From Xiphias gladius (taxonomy: Eukaryota; Chordata; Actinopteri; Istiophoriformes; Xiphiidae), in assembly GCF_016859285.1 (NCBI RefSeq), contig NC_053400.1:33597501-33661500 (forward strand): a stretch of 64,000 nt of DNA, read 5' to 3'. The notes beneath the pieces are model-generated. The model did not search any database. It had not been told where the DNA came from and was given only the letters and a program-made list of their open reading frames with translations. Both the position numbers and the translations under genes were made by a program. The first letter of the stretch is position 1. Every line of letters begins with the position of its first letter. Shown piece after piece: positions 36,301 to 48,300 of this stretch.

Positions 36301-39300
36301 TCGAGGGTCATTATCTGACAAGAATTTTTTGTGCATTTTGAGAAATTCCCTTGAGGCAATGCCACAAATGTGAAGTTTCAGATCAATCTCAAACTGTGTA
36401 TTTGTTTTGTGTTGGTTGTAACTTTGTTTAAGGAATGTATCAATTTTTTCCAGAAGATCCTTTGTGAAAGAGTCTTGGTAGTCTCCATTTGTCTTTACTT
36501 TATCAAGTACAAACCATGTACAAGACTCAATGACACTGTCTGCAAAGCTCTGCAAATGTCCTCTCCACAGATGTTGAAACTTCTCTACAAAGGAGTCTAC
36601 ATGATCACTTCTAGCTTTAAATGTACCCCTACCGATTTCCTTTAGGTCTCTAATTTTCTGCAATTTCTCATTGACATTTAGATTTGAGAAATTTTTTCTC
36701 AACTGCTTCAGGACACATGCTGCAATATCTCGCTCCTTCAGGCCATACACATTTACGGTGGCTTCTGCCCACATCTTTTCAAATTCATCCGTCAGCTGTT
36801 CATCGGTCAGTGTGGACTCTTCGCAGACACCTAGGAGCTTCATGACCCGCTCTTCAATCACACCTCTGTATTCTCTCTGAACATCCTGAGCCTTTTTTGA
36901 ACTAATTTTTAGTTCAAGGATGCAATCCAGTTTAGAACTCACAGAATGATGGATTTCATTTGCAAGGCTGTTGATACTGTTGAAAAAGTCAACTCTGTAT
37001 CTCTCTATCAGGTTTACACGTCGGCCTTTCATTTTGTAGTAGTCGCAGAGCTTGTCTTTCATGATTTTTTCTTGGTCTGTTATTTTGTCTGACACCTCTG
37101 ATTTTTTTGTTACAATCAGTGTGTTCCAAGTTCCTACTTCAGATTCATTGTCAGCGTTTAAGATTTCTAACTCTGCTTCTGTCTGCCAAGAGAGAATCTC
37201 TTTTCTGAACTCCCATTCCCATTGATTGAACTCTTTGCAGAGGTTGTCATAGGCATGAGCCACAAGAGTGTTTCTGAAACTAAAGATGAAGTTCTCGTAT
37301 TTCACTGCTCTCCAGAGACTTCTCATCCATTCCAGAAACTCTGGGATCTGTGAGACTTCATTGCGTCTGTCACTTCTTACTGTGTCCAAAAGATTTTTCT
37401 TGAAATCTGCTACTGCTTCACTGTAACCTGTGTTCACCGGTGCCATTGGTGGGGTCCCATGCCAGAGTCCTGGGATGTTCCAGTTGTTTTTATCCATGTC
37501 ATAGTCCAGCACATCTGTGAATGCTTTAATAGAAGGCTGCCTTTCCATTTGGGCTGCAATTTGAGTCATTTCATTGAGTTGGTCCAAGAGATGTTTTCTT
37601 TCTGTCATGTTCTTGCTATGAGCCGAAACTGCAGCAACATTTTGGTGTACAAAATGACAAACTGGCTTTTTTCCAATTTCTTTCATCCTCAAGAATGCAT
37701 GAGCTGTGACTTGCAGGACGTCTTTCATTTCTGTTGAGTTCTCCATTGCGATGTTGATAATGGTGACATCGCTTAAGCCAATGACAAGGGTGGCAAGCTG
37801 ATTGTCGTGCTCGTAACTGTCCTCTAGTTGTGCCAAATCAGGAGACTTTAGACCCTCTGTGTCAATGAGAACTATAAAGTCAAAGTTAAAGTCACTTTGC
37901 ATATCCTCACTAACTTTGAGGAAGAGCATGAAAGCTCCTCTCGTGCATCTGCCGCTGCTGACAGGGAACTGCACACCAAACATGGTGTTGAGGAGCGTTG
38001 ACTTCCCGGTGCTTTGAACACCCAAGACAGTCAGTACCAACAATCTGCTGTTCCCTCCAACCTTCTTGTGAAGCTCCATCAGCACATCTGTAACCCACCT
38101 CTCTGGGATGTTGGAAGCATCTCCATCCAAGAGCTCTAAAGGATATCCATCCAACAGCAGTTCAGCAGCCAAACCAGGGAGATGAGACATGTCATTAGCA
38201 GCTTTTGTTGAGCTGATAATGGAGAACTCATAGATCAGTCCCATCTCTCTCATGTAATGCTCTATTCCTAAAGAGCTATCCAGCAGTGCTTGATCCAACT
38301 CTGCTATGAGTTTCACGTCTTTTTTCTTGCATTGCTCTTTTAATTTGTTACGTAATACAGACAGCTTGTTCCGTGAATGTGTATTAAACTTGAGTTTCAT
38401 CCACTTAAGAAAAACATCTCTTTTTTCTTTGTCACTTGTAGATAAGTACTCAGTAAAACCCTTTATTGCTTTGGTCAGTTTGTATTTTCTTTGCTCCTCC
38501 CTGATTTGTCGTTTTTCTTCCTGTAGCTGAGATTTATACTCTTCAAGGCCTGAGTCACCAGATTTCTTCAATCTACATTCTTCTTTTTCCAACTGTGATA
38601 ACCTTTTCCAGTTCTCTCCTTGCATAGGAAGTTGTTGTTTCTTGTAGTGTGGTATACTTCGTACCCCAATGCCGTCCATGATCTCCTCAGCTGCTTTCTT
38701 CTGTTCATCAGTTTTGCTTTCATCCACAGACAAACCAAGTTCAACAGCTTTGTCAAGCATATTTACTATGCTCATTGTGGTTTTTACATCTAACAGGGAT
38801 GTCTTGATGGTTTCACAAAGTTTCTTTGAAAATTCTGCAACATTTAACCTTGGGTCTTTGATCTTCAATCTGCTGTTTGTTAAATCTAGTTCTTCCACCA
38901 ATGTCTTCACAGACATCACATCTTCGCTAATATTCCCTGCCTTGCGATTAACAACTAAAAAGAGTTTGGATTTCACATCTTGTAGAGAAGCCAGAATTCT
39001 GTGCTCATTTTCTTCAACTTTGTCCAGGAATACAAAGGTAGCAGTTGATACTTGAAAAAGAAAGTTGAATTGAGTGAGTGACGCACAAATGTCTCCTCGC
39101 AAATTCGCGAAGGCAACTGGCTCTGGAAATGTGTCAAAATTTTCTCTGCCAGAGGGAAGGAACCAGCAAACCTCCACTAGTCCATTTGCAATTTCTCTTT
39201 TAACTGCTCCTCCTTCCACATCTCTGTGTATGAAGATATTGTGATTCTGTTGCCCACTGCTCAGCACATGATTCAAAAGCTGGGACTTTGATAAACTACA

Positions 39301-39860
39301 GTTTTTCAGCCTGACAAAGGAATAGAACGGTATATTTGCTTGGACAATGTTGTCTTCAACAAACCCTCTTGATTCAGACAAACCATGCGGACACCACTCT
39401 TTGACAATGTCTCTCAGGGCCCACAGCAGCAGGGTACACTGACTCTTATTGCCATGGGGCAACAGCAGTGGGAGAGAAAACTGGCACATCGACATCTTGA
39501 GGGCCATTTCCTGTTGTAAGAAGCTGTCAGCACAAAGGAAGAGAGCTACTACGATGTCGAGAGGGTTAACCTTATTATCCCCTGCAGAGTCATCTGCAGT
39601 GTAAAGGTCTAGGTCAAGGAGATCATCGTTTTCCTCATGACTGATTGATAATTGTGCACAGCTCCTGCATTCAGCATTGATTTTAAACAGTTTTCTTAGA
39701 AAACACCATGGTATTTCCTCAGCTGATAAAACAGCTTCTTCATATATGCTGCTTTTGTTGATCTCCAAAAGAGACCGAAGAGTGAGCTTGTTGGGATAAA
39801 ATTTCTCCAGTCCAAGTTTGGTGAGAAAGTTGGATAGGACTGTCAAAGAGAAAGAGAAGA
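33312..39860. repeat. Tandem segmental duplication, unit 2
   Basis: Direct copy of 24520-30880. It begins with the bordering repeat at 33312-33775 and runs through the 3' flank and giant exon of GVIN copy 2. Similarity stops just upstream of the exon acceptor, near 39860. Confidence 0.93.
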
Positions 39861-41818
39861 TCACTTTTAGAAATTTACAACAGGTAGCCCCCCTATTTTA
39901 ATGTATGTGCACGTGTGTGTGATCTGCGGAGTTACATGCTGTAACTGTTTCTTGTTAAAGACAGGTGGGAGCAATGACTTTGCAGCTCCCTCTGAAACCT
40001 AATATTGTCATCTCTACATTACTCTTTTTGTATGCGTTAAACAAACGAGATACACTGTGTTGATTTTGGAGGGAGCCAGGCTAGCTGTTTCCCCCTGTTA
40101 ACAGTTCTTATGCTAAGCTAATTGGTAGCTTTATAATTATAGAGAACACATGAAAGTGGTGTCAAGTCTGCATCATTCAAGTGAATTTCCCAAAATGCTG
40201 AGCTACTACTACTCAAGTACAAGTAAAAACTGTCACTTTTATGTAAGTAGTAGTTTACTAGTGTCTATTAAGTTGAAAATGACCCATATTATCGTGTTAT
40301 TCGAATGTCTGACTCATCAAAAGCAGCTATCAAACGATGCATCCTCTACTGCAGGGGTCACAATTGCTCAGCTGAAAGATAATGGCTGAATCCAAATGTC
40401 CGGACTTCACAGCACTCGCAGACTGAAGGATTTTAAGGGTGCATTCACAGGAAGCCCGTGAGTGCTGAGGGCTGTCCAATTCCACATCTCGTGGAGGCAA
40501 CACTGGGGCCTAAAGCGGACTTTATGTGGACTCCCACAGAGTCCACTTTGGGTGCAGACTTTGCTTGGAAATTTACCCATAATCCATAGTGAGAGGGATG
40601 TGAAGATGTAAAAAAGAAAAGGAAAAAAAAGAAAGAAAAAAATAATAATACTGGTAATATAATAAGTACCATATTTATTTTTCAGACATTGGTTTCATTT
40701 TTTGTGAATGAGTTTATTGATGTACTAAGTTTTCATATTGTACACACATAATTTGAACAGGCTGAATAATCTGGATTGTTATGCTGTTATTATTATTAAC
40801 AATTATTATTAATAATTATAACAGTTGCTGGTATAATATAGCGACTCATGTAAAGGGAGCATTTTACTGTGCATTTTGACCATATCTGTCATGGGTGAAA
40901 TGCAGCAGGCCTGCACATATCATGCATAAATTGCCAATATCAGTACTGTTACAAGCCGTTCAGAAAAAAATACTTTGAAATGAAATTTCAGTTCATCGCC
41001 GTGGAAACACGTGGTACCCACGCTCCCATCTCCCATGGTATTTTATCCACGTAGCTATCCTCCTGCGGTCCTGCGCCCTCGCAGACTTGACGCGATAACG
41101 GTGAACGCGTCGCTGTACGCATGACAAACGTCGGCGAGGGCTCCTACCTCAAGTCCAGAGGGTGGACATTTAGATTCAGCCAAATTCCTGGCTCCCACCA
41201 GCCAGCGTGCGGCAGGACTGCATCTGCTGTGTTGAGTCGCTGCTAATTCAACGTGGTTGCTTCTGCTGCTTTTGCTTCGCGCAGGTGAATAACACTGACG
41301 CTTAATTCTAAAGCAGCTACAACATGGCTGCTGGGGATCAGCAGAGTGTTCGGAAATCTCTGGCTTGACTGCATACTGCAATGCCCGCACAGCGTGCACA
41401 TGCACAATACACAAACGAACTGGGGCCTCCACACTTAAAATAATGCTCCATAGTGCCACTAGTGGTCGTAAACTCCACAGGAAAATGTCAACGCCGTCAA
41501 TGCCTTAGTTCTCCTTGGACAAAATGTGAAAAAAAAGGTATGGTCTGTGATTGAAAAGGTTGGTGACCGCTAATTTTCTGGCTAGATAAATCAAAATGAT
41601 TTATCCAAATGATCAAATGATCTCCTCAGAGCCTGAAGTGCCATTTTCTATTATCTATGTGAATTCAACAACCTTAGACTTAATAAGAAACTATTACAAA
41701 TTTTATCCTTCAAAAACTGCATTTGTATGTACACACACAAATAAAGGTTGAATGAGTAAATTTGTATGAGTATTCTAAGTGGGAGTGTACCTGTAAGCTC
41801 TCGTCCTTCTGTGTTCAT
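35170..41818 (-). CDS. gvin1: Interferon-induced very large GTPase (GVIN1/VLIG) copy 2 (about 1,565 aa)
   Basis: Paralogue of the gene at 26310. The giant exon is 35170-39839; its acceptor CTTTGACAG gives VLSNFLTKLGLEKFYPNKLTL in phase 1. A small upstream exon, 41791-41866, corresponds to the 75-base exon of copy 1 but is 76 bases long. Read in the phase expected from copy 1 it meets a stop at about its eighth codon; read in the other frame it supplies ATG at 41818 (MNTEGRELT) and joins the giant exon in frame, giving 1,565 aa. P-loop GVQSTGKST at about residue 616, DTEGLKSPDL at about 669, CPFCKVPC...H...HH at about 1431, and the same C-terminus KDAFNIK. It carries roughly 40 residues more than copy 1, mostly around FEKMWAEATVNVYGLKERD. 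N-terminus, GTPase core and C-terminus are near identical to copy 1; the connecting segments are not. The start choice is an inference. Confidence 0.88.
40065..40135. repeat. Short teleost interspersed repeat
   Basis: GAGCCAGGCTAGCTGTTTCC...TTATGCTAAGCTAATTGG is the reverse complement style of the repeat at 6440-6720. It lies in the intron of GVIN copy 2. Confidence 0.55.
40383..41182. mobile_element. Non-autonomous DNA transposon with terminal inverted repeats
   Basis: Left end TGGCTGAATCCAAATGTCC (40383-40401) and right end 41164-41182 are inverted repeats with one mismatch over 19 bases. The 800-base interior has no transposase frame, so it would depend on an enzyme supplied in trans. No clear target-site duplication is visible, and the superfamily is undetermined. 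It lies in the intron of GVIN copy 2. Confidence 0.7.
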
Positions 41819-42158
41819 TGTAGACGTGGTCTGACCTCTTCCCTTATCTCCTCTGTGTTTCAAAACCTAGAGGAAGAAATACACATTATCTCTCTACCTT
41901 CATAAAACCAAACATTGGATTTTCGGTGACTGATTGCAAACAAGCATCAGACAATCAAATCAGATCAATTAAAACACAGCACATAAAGTATCCTTAATCT
42001 CTAATAATCTGTAATCGATTGGATACAGTTACGTGTAATTTCAGAGCAAAGCACTTGACGAACTATAGGTAAGTAGCTGCGTTATATTTGGATGAAAACT
42101 CAGAACAAGTGTAATACAGTAAAATGGTTCCAGCCCATGAAGATTGACTAAAACCTAC

Positions 42159-42200
42159 CTGACATGGGGTTGCGGGAGTCTCTGGGGCTGTCTGTGTCAG
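42159..42200 (-). other. Candidate 42-base exon upstream of GVIN copy 2
   Basis: Bounded by an acceptor (TTCCACAG) and a donor (GTAGGT) on the minus strand, and ending ATGTCAG. ATG TCA G followed by the copy 1 exon phase would give MSGSEEQ..., an attractive start for copy 1; joined to the copy 2 exon it would run into a stop. No transcript evidence is available. Confidence 0.35.
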
Positions 42201-42255
42201 CTGTGGAATTTATACTGCACAAGAAACCATAGGCATTCGATATACTGGAACAACA

Positions 42256-42420
42256 GGTTTCTATGACTTGTCTTTTTCTCTCCCTCCTGAGTTTGTACAG
42301 GACAAATAAGTGAACCTGGCATGTTATAAGTAAACCCGCCTGGCTGAGTGCAACCCCCAAAAATTCTTACAGCTCTTCCACCCGTACAGTTCTGACTATA
42401 GACACTGAGATGCCATTTGG
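42256..42420. repeat. Duplicated putative leader segment, copy A
   Basis: Shares GAACCTGGCATGTTAT, AGTAAACCCGCCTGGCTGAG and GATGCCATTTGG with 42954-43097. On the minus strand both copies carry a donor-like GTAAGAAT after a short GGCATCTC-starting segment, so each could be a non-coding first exon of a GVIN gene. Confidence 0.75.
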
Positions 42421-42953
42421 TATATCAATGTAACTGCCACTTGCAAAACGCCCCTCAGAATATGAAAAATACCATAGGGGTGAAATTTTACAAGAGATCA
42501 TTTTTGTTAACTATTCAGAAAAACATTAAAGATTAAACCAAACACGAAAACTGTGGCTGATTGGACATAGCCATTATTGATAAAAATGATGATGATGAAG
42601 CATTACTGACGTACTGATGTGTTGTCAAACCGTTGAATGTGTTTCTTAATTTGCTTTGTTGACGAAGGGCTGACGTCTTCGTTTGTGTTTGTCTGAAGCT
42701 GCAGTGCATTTAGCTCTCTCCCGGGCAACAATATAGGCCTACGTATCACCAAACCTCAAATCTGTTTGAGTCTGTTTCTATGAGCGCGTCATTGCCAGCA
42801 CCCTTCAGAGTGAAGAGCACAACCAACATCGGGTTGTGCTATAAAGAATGTCCTCCAGCAGGTGTAAACACCCATGCGGATCACTCTGTTTCTCAGAAAT
42901 CTTTGGCGTATTTCCTCATCACTTCCGTGAATCTCAGAGGAATTCTTCTCTGT

Positions 42954-43097
42954 CAAGTTTCTATGACATATCTTGTCCTGGGCTAGTACAAGGACAAATA
43001 TGTGAACCTGGCATGTTATCAGTAAACCCGCCTGGCTGAGTGCAACCCCAAAAAATTCTTACCGCTCAGTGGAGGTCTGACGTCGAGATGCCATTTG
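42954..43097. repeat. Duplicated putative leader segment, copy B
   Basis: Second copy of 42256-42420, about 700 bases further upstream relative to the GVIN genes. It retains the GTAAGAAT donor-like site on the minus strand. Confidence 0.75.
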
Positions 43098-43864
43098 GCG
43101 CCTCAAGATGTGTTTTTATTCAAAAACCTTGTGAGCACACTGGGACACAGAAGGACAACAAATGTTTGTGCATTCTTCTTCTTTATGGCCAACTGGTCTG
43201 TCTGGTTTTATGTATGTTATTATAAAACAGTGTTGTGAAATACCTCACTTACAAGATCCTGGCGTAACACTGCATTTAACTAAACTCAACTGTGTTGAGC
43301 GCACACAGGTGATCCAGGGTATATACTTTGAGAGGGAGCACACTGTCCTTGTGGCATCGTCAGCAGAGATGTCGACGCAATCTGTGACGCCGTCAGTCAG
43401 TTCCCGGTCACATTAGAGCAACAGGAAGAGGGCGGCTGCACCCATCTCGGCGGCCGTCCGGTCATGTAGAAGGAGCTGGAAGGTGTAATGTGCTGCTTCA
43501 GCATTTAAGTGATGGGTGAGGCAGCAGCACGAGTCCCTGTGATGGGGTAGAAAAACTTGTCTTGCGTGTTGTCCCTCCGTCAGAGGCATCCTTTTGTTTG
43601 TGGGTTAGTTATTGCTGTAACTAAACTGTTAAACTCAGCTTTGCTCAAGTGTTCGTTCCTGGAGACTCTTTGACGTCTCCTCCACTACCGCGTATCTCAA
43701 AGGTGCGGGCTCCACTGTATTCCTTTACATTTATCCAAGCTGGAGTTAGTTTGCAGATTCAGTTTTAACTTCCAGTGCGAGGTTTAAAAAAAAAAAAATT
43801 GCAATTGTCTTTTTTTTGTCTTTCATTCTGCACATTCTTTTTTCTTTTCCTTCCAAGGTCCAAG

Positions 43865-43867
<3 letters not shown>

Positions 43868-43921
<54 letters not shown>

Positions 43922-44031
43922 CGCGTGTGCTGGCAATAAGCGGCTCTGTTCAGCTGATTTTGCTTTTACTTTAATCACAACAGCAAAGAAATGCAAGCGC
44001 GTACACGCATGCGCGCACAAACACACACACA

Positions 44032-44092
<61 letters not shown>

Positions 44093-44190
44093 CTTGGCAT
44101 GAAATGTGTGTTGCAGTGGAACCACTGGATGGCAGCATCTTACAGTAAATACATTAAGTGCATGAATGAACTGAAGTGTACACCATAGTT
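43868..44190. repeat. Dispersed element with inverted (TG)n...(CA)n arms, copy B
   Basis: A (TG)n tract at 43869-43928, a spacer with GGCTCTGTTCAGCTGATTTT, a (CA)n tract at about 44018-44091, then ACTGGATGGCAGCATCTTAC and GTGCATGAATGAACTGAAG. The order and spacer words match copy A at 21205-21590. Confidence 0.75.
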
Positions 44191-44837
44191 TGTCCCCCTC
44201 TCAGATTTTAGCTGTTACTGTCATTTGTTTTAATCTACAAAAACTCAACACGTTTCACCGCAAACAAAAAAAGTGAACACACACACAATCCTCTTTCAGT
44301 TTAAAAACGATATGTTAAACACCACTTCTTTTACATGTGTAGACTTCTTATTTGCAGCTGGGTTTTTTTTTTTTAACTTTTAGTCAGGCGAAACAGAGAA
44401 ATGCTTTTATTCTTACTATTTAAGGTTGAATTTTCCCAAGCGGGAGTGGTGCCCTAGGTTGCAGCTTTAATGGCTGTGTCTGCAGAGCAGAACCATGTAT
44501 AGCATGTTGGCCCGGTAACTTCCGTCATTAAGGTAGGATTTGCTGCAAGGCTGCTGTATTAAACTGTGATTAGTCTTCAGTTAGGCTGTTCTCAATAACA
44601 TAGAAACTGAGTGTAAATTCTAGACGGCAGCAGATATTTGTTTCCCACCTTTTATGAGTACACAAGTTAGCAGGAGGCGTAGTCAGATGGGAAATTGGAC
44701 AGTGGAAGAGAAGATTTGATGTGCGCCACACAGGGTTCGCAGCATCACCACCGCATTGCTCAATGTATTGGACGACACAGCACTTTGACTCAAAAATGTG
44801 CTTCACTTGGATGTTTGACCTTCACTGGGCAGAATGA

Positions 44838-45365
44838 TGTACAGTACTGTCCAAAAAGTCTAGGCACCAAAAGTAGAGTTGAATGCTTTTCCAAAAATAA
44901 TGGCATGAATAGTTCACACGAAGTGGAGTAAAAAGAAGATAATCCATATTATAATCAGTATTTGATCAACATTTAATGTAATCAATATTTGCTTTGACCC
45001 CCCTTTGCCTTTAAACCAGCACCAGTTCTCTTCTGTACAACTGCAGGTAGGTTGTTCCAGCATCATGGGGACCCTGCCACGGTTCTTCTGTGGATTCAGT
45101 CCGTCTCAGTGTCTTCTGTCCCTTCATCTGATCCCAGACTGACTCCGTGATGCTGAGATCAGGACTCTGTAGGGGCCGGACCCTCTGCTGCCGGACCCCT
45201 TGTTCCTCTGGTCTCTGAAGACAGTTCTTTATGACTCTGGCTGTGTGTTTGGGTTCGTTGTCCTGCCGCGGGATGAATCTGGAACTGATCTGACGCCTCC
45301 TGATGGGACCGATGACGGAGAAGAATCTAAACGTCTTAAGTGCCTCCAACCTTTGCACGGTGCTT
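44838..45365 (-). pseudogene. Tc1-like transposase relic
   Basis: The plus-strand end reads GTACTGTCCAAAAAGTCTAGGCACC, a Tc1-type terminal motif. The minus-strand frame 45011-45358 encodes QDNEPKHTARVIKNCLQ...LQSPDLSITESVWDQMKGQK, the C-terminal catalytic part of Tc1 transposases, with the second Asp of the DD(E/D) triad (in QDNEPKH) and the conserved PDL(N)PIE-like segment mutated to PDLSITE. The N-terminal DNA-binding half is absent, so it is a dead fragment. Confidence 0.85.
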
Positions 45366-45369
45366 TAGA

Positions 45370-48300
45370 GTTTGCAGAGTTGGACACAAACATCTGCTGC
45401 TGAGGGAAAGCTTCTCTATGCTCACCTTTGTCTGTGAGAAGGATTTTGCGACAACCCCCGAAGCCAGTTGCGAACCACCATGCAACCTCTGCAAGTGTAA
45501 TGTGGAAACGAGAAACCTCCAGTTCACATAGAAGGAGAGTGGACTTTTAAATGCAGTTGGAGACACCTTGTGTCTAGCAGTGAAACTTTTGAAATGAATA
45601 GTATTCATGTATTGATACATTCTGTACTTTTCAATGAGGAAGAAGGAGTCGATGTAATTATAAGACTTTTAACGGGTGTTGTTGAAAAAAACGATACCAG
45701 ACACAGATGATTATTCAGTGCAGAGTACTTTCGTACAGTCCATCTTAAAAAGTGGGTATCTTATTGCTTGATGACTACAGGTTCGTAGGTCTTGATGGCC
45801 GGTGAAAAAAACAGCTGAGACAAGTTGTTCAATCCACACCGAAATTGTCTCTCACTAAAAAATATGCACTACATCGCTAAGATCTGAAGAGAATGAGAAG
45901 CAGCACAAACTGTCTCTGACAGATAAACAGGAAAACTGTGAGGCTGCATATTGTGAGTGGTGTTAGTAATTACAGTTTTTTGCCAGTTTTATTGCAGTGC
46001 TATAATCAAAACGGGCTTACAGAGCAACACTCTAAATGAGCAGTTTTATAATTGCCACTGTACTGCATGCTTCTCACTGCTTCCCCCACTTAATTACTAA
46101 CAATCTGCCTCTGGAAAAGCAATTGTTAAGCTGCGGTCTAGCGAGACGCGATTAGAACAATAGACTTTGTTTTCAGTCCATTTGAGTTGTTCTGATCGAT
46201 ACACTAACTGCACGCCCAAACAACGGTAGCATGAAACGATAGAGAATGAGACGGGGACAGGTCACGCTTTCTGCACGACATGACAGCAGGCGCTCATATC
46301 GTAAAACTGCGTGAAAAAAAGGAGTGAGATAAGGGCACAGATGGGGAAGGTTATGAGGTTTTCTACGGGACGGTAGTTCATACATCTTGTTCTGCTGGGA
46401 AGGTCTTTCTATTGCTTTTCCTCTCTTGGTTTGTTCAAACTACAGATGTGAAAGTGACCGGAAACATGATTTGCCTCCGTGTGAAAAAAATGCAGACCAT
46501 GTGAAATCAAAAACAAAACAGCACTGATGAAGACATGGCGCATTTGAAGCCTTAAGTGAACAACAGACCTTTTCATCTAAATATATTAAAGTTCCTGCCA
46601 GAATCTGAAATCTGCTGACTACAGCGGGACCACAAAGTACAACTCTGTCTTCTAATTTCTTCCAGTGAATTTTTATTTTTTTACGTTGTATTTTATGAAA
46701 TTAGTATTTTGAGACAAGGCAGAATAAGGAAGATCAAGAAATTCACATGCGATTGGAAAAAAAATTCTCAAAACAAGCTGATTTGTGTTAAAAAAACCAG
46801 GGAAAACATCCGGTTAAAAGTGACGGTAAATGTGATCATCTGTAGACGCATATATGCGTGTACAGTCCTGGCACTGATGCCTTTGTGTGTTTATGAATCT
46901 GCACTGAAATGAATTGAGTGAGAAAACCGTTTCAAACGAGATGTGATTTGTAGGAAATGATGCCATCGAGCATTAATTAGAAACACTTCTGCACATGTAG
47001 AGCGCACTCGAAAACAAAGCGAGGGAAACAGTCAGACTCCATTTTTCCACTGATGAGGCTTTCAGCTGCGATATATTGAGCCTCATCACTTTTCCACTGA
47101 TGGAAAATATATTCAAATCAACTGAGCAGTCCCTGATTAATGTGCTGTTCCAAGACACCATGAGCACCACTGTGATGTTTCTGACAAAAACATTTAAAGG
47201 ACATTTCTTTCAAATGAATTTTTCGGTGAACTTTCCTCATATAAAGTTTGGGACAAATCCTCCGTCCTCTTCTCATCTCAGCGATTCACTCTTCATCAGC
47301 CCGCTGTCAGAAGAAATGTTCTCTCATTCGACTCCTTTTGATTGAAATATGCGAGTGAATGAGTGTGTTCTGTAGTGTGCGAGGGAGTGTGTGTCTGCAT
47401 TATCCCGCTCTGCTGGCAAGACGAGTCACAATAGAGCTGACTAATGCAGAAATAGACTGCAGGCTAAGCTTGTTTCACCAGAAATGGCCTTTAAAAGGGA
47501 AGGGCGCATTCTGTGGCCTGATCCAACAAAGTCCGTATCTCCCTCTTCAGTATGGTGCTACGGAAATGCGCCTCGCCAGTTTAAGTTCGCCCAAACACAC
47601 ACCTACAACTTCCACATAAGCATAGGGGGAAGGCGAAGTTATGAGGCAGATCCACGGTAATGTCTCATAAAAAGCAGGAACCTTTCTTTGGTATGGCTTT
47701 GTGTGTGTGTCTGTGTGTGTGTGTGCGTGTGCGTGTGCGTGCGTGGTTGTTCTTCCCCGACACGTGTACATGTTGTTTTAGTGGGTAAAACACAGATGCA
47801 GCCTGTTTGTCTCTGGTGCTAATGGCTTCCATCAGACACAGGTCATTACGTCAGTGGGGGGGGGGCGGAGAGCGAGCGTCTGAGGGTCCCAGCAGAACTG
47901 CATCCATACCTGCAAAGATTCAGATCAAAATCAATTCATTTAAATGGAATTGCAGTGATGTGTGGATTCACTTGGGCAGGTTTAGTAAATGCAGAACTTC
48001 AACTGGCGTTGAACTCTGACACGACAGTTCCCGAAATTGACCAACTGCAAACTGTCCAAAAAGTCCGCCCGACCAAACGACTAGACATGTTGTTTGTCCT
48101 TGCCTTTCAAAATGACCGCCATTTTCCAATCTGATGCCCCTAACAGCAGGTCGATATCATTTGTCGGAGGTCAAAAGAAGAGTTTGTGTCCTAACATAAG
48201 TGTTCACTTTCTTGCTGAGTTAGATGAGAAGATTGATACCACCCTCATCACTGGAGGTAGCTAACGTAGCTTAGCACACGGACTGGCTCTGCCCAACCAC

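Noticed and set aside
43823-44125. Cys-Val and Thr-His repeat frames around (TG)n and (CA)n tracts
   Set aside because: They are translations of dinucleotide repeats, seen at every long CA/TG run in the window.
44290-44310. ISRE-like AACTGAAAG on the minus strand upstream of the GVIN genes
   Set aside because: It has only one good half-site, 2 kb from the nearest candidate exon; such half-sites are common by chance.
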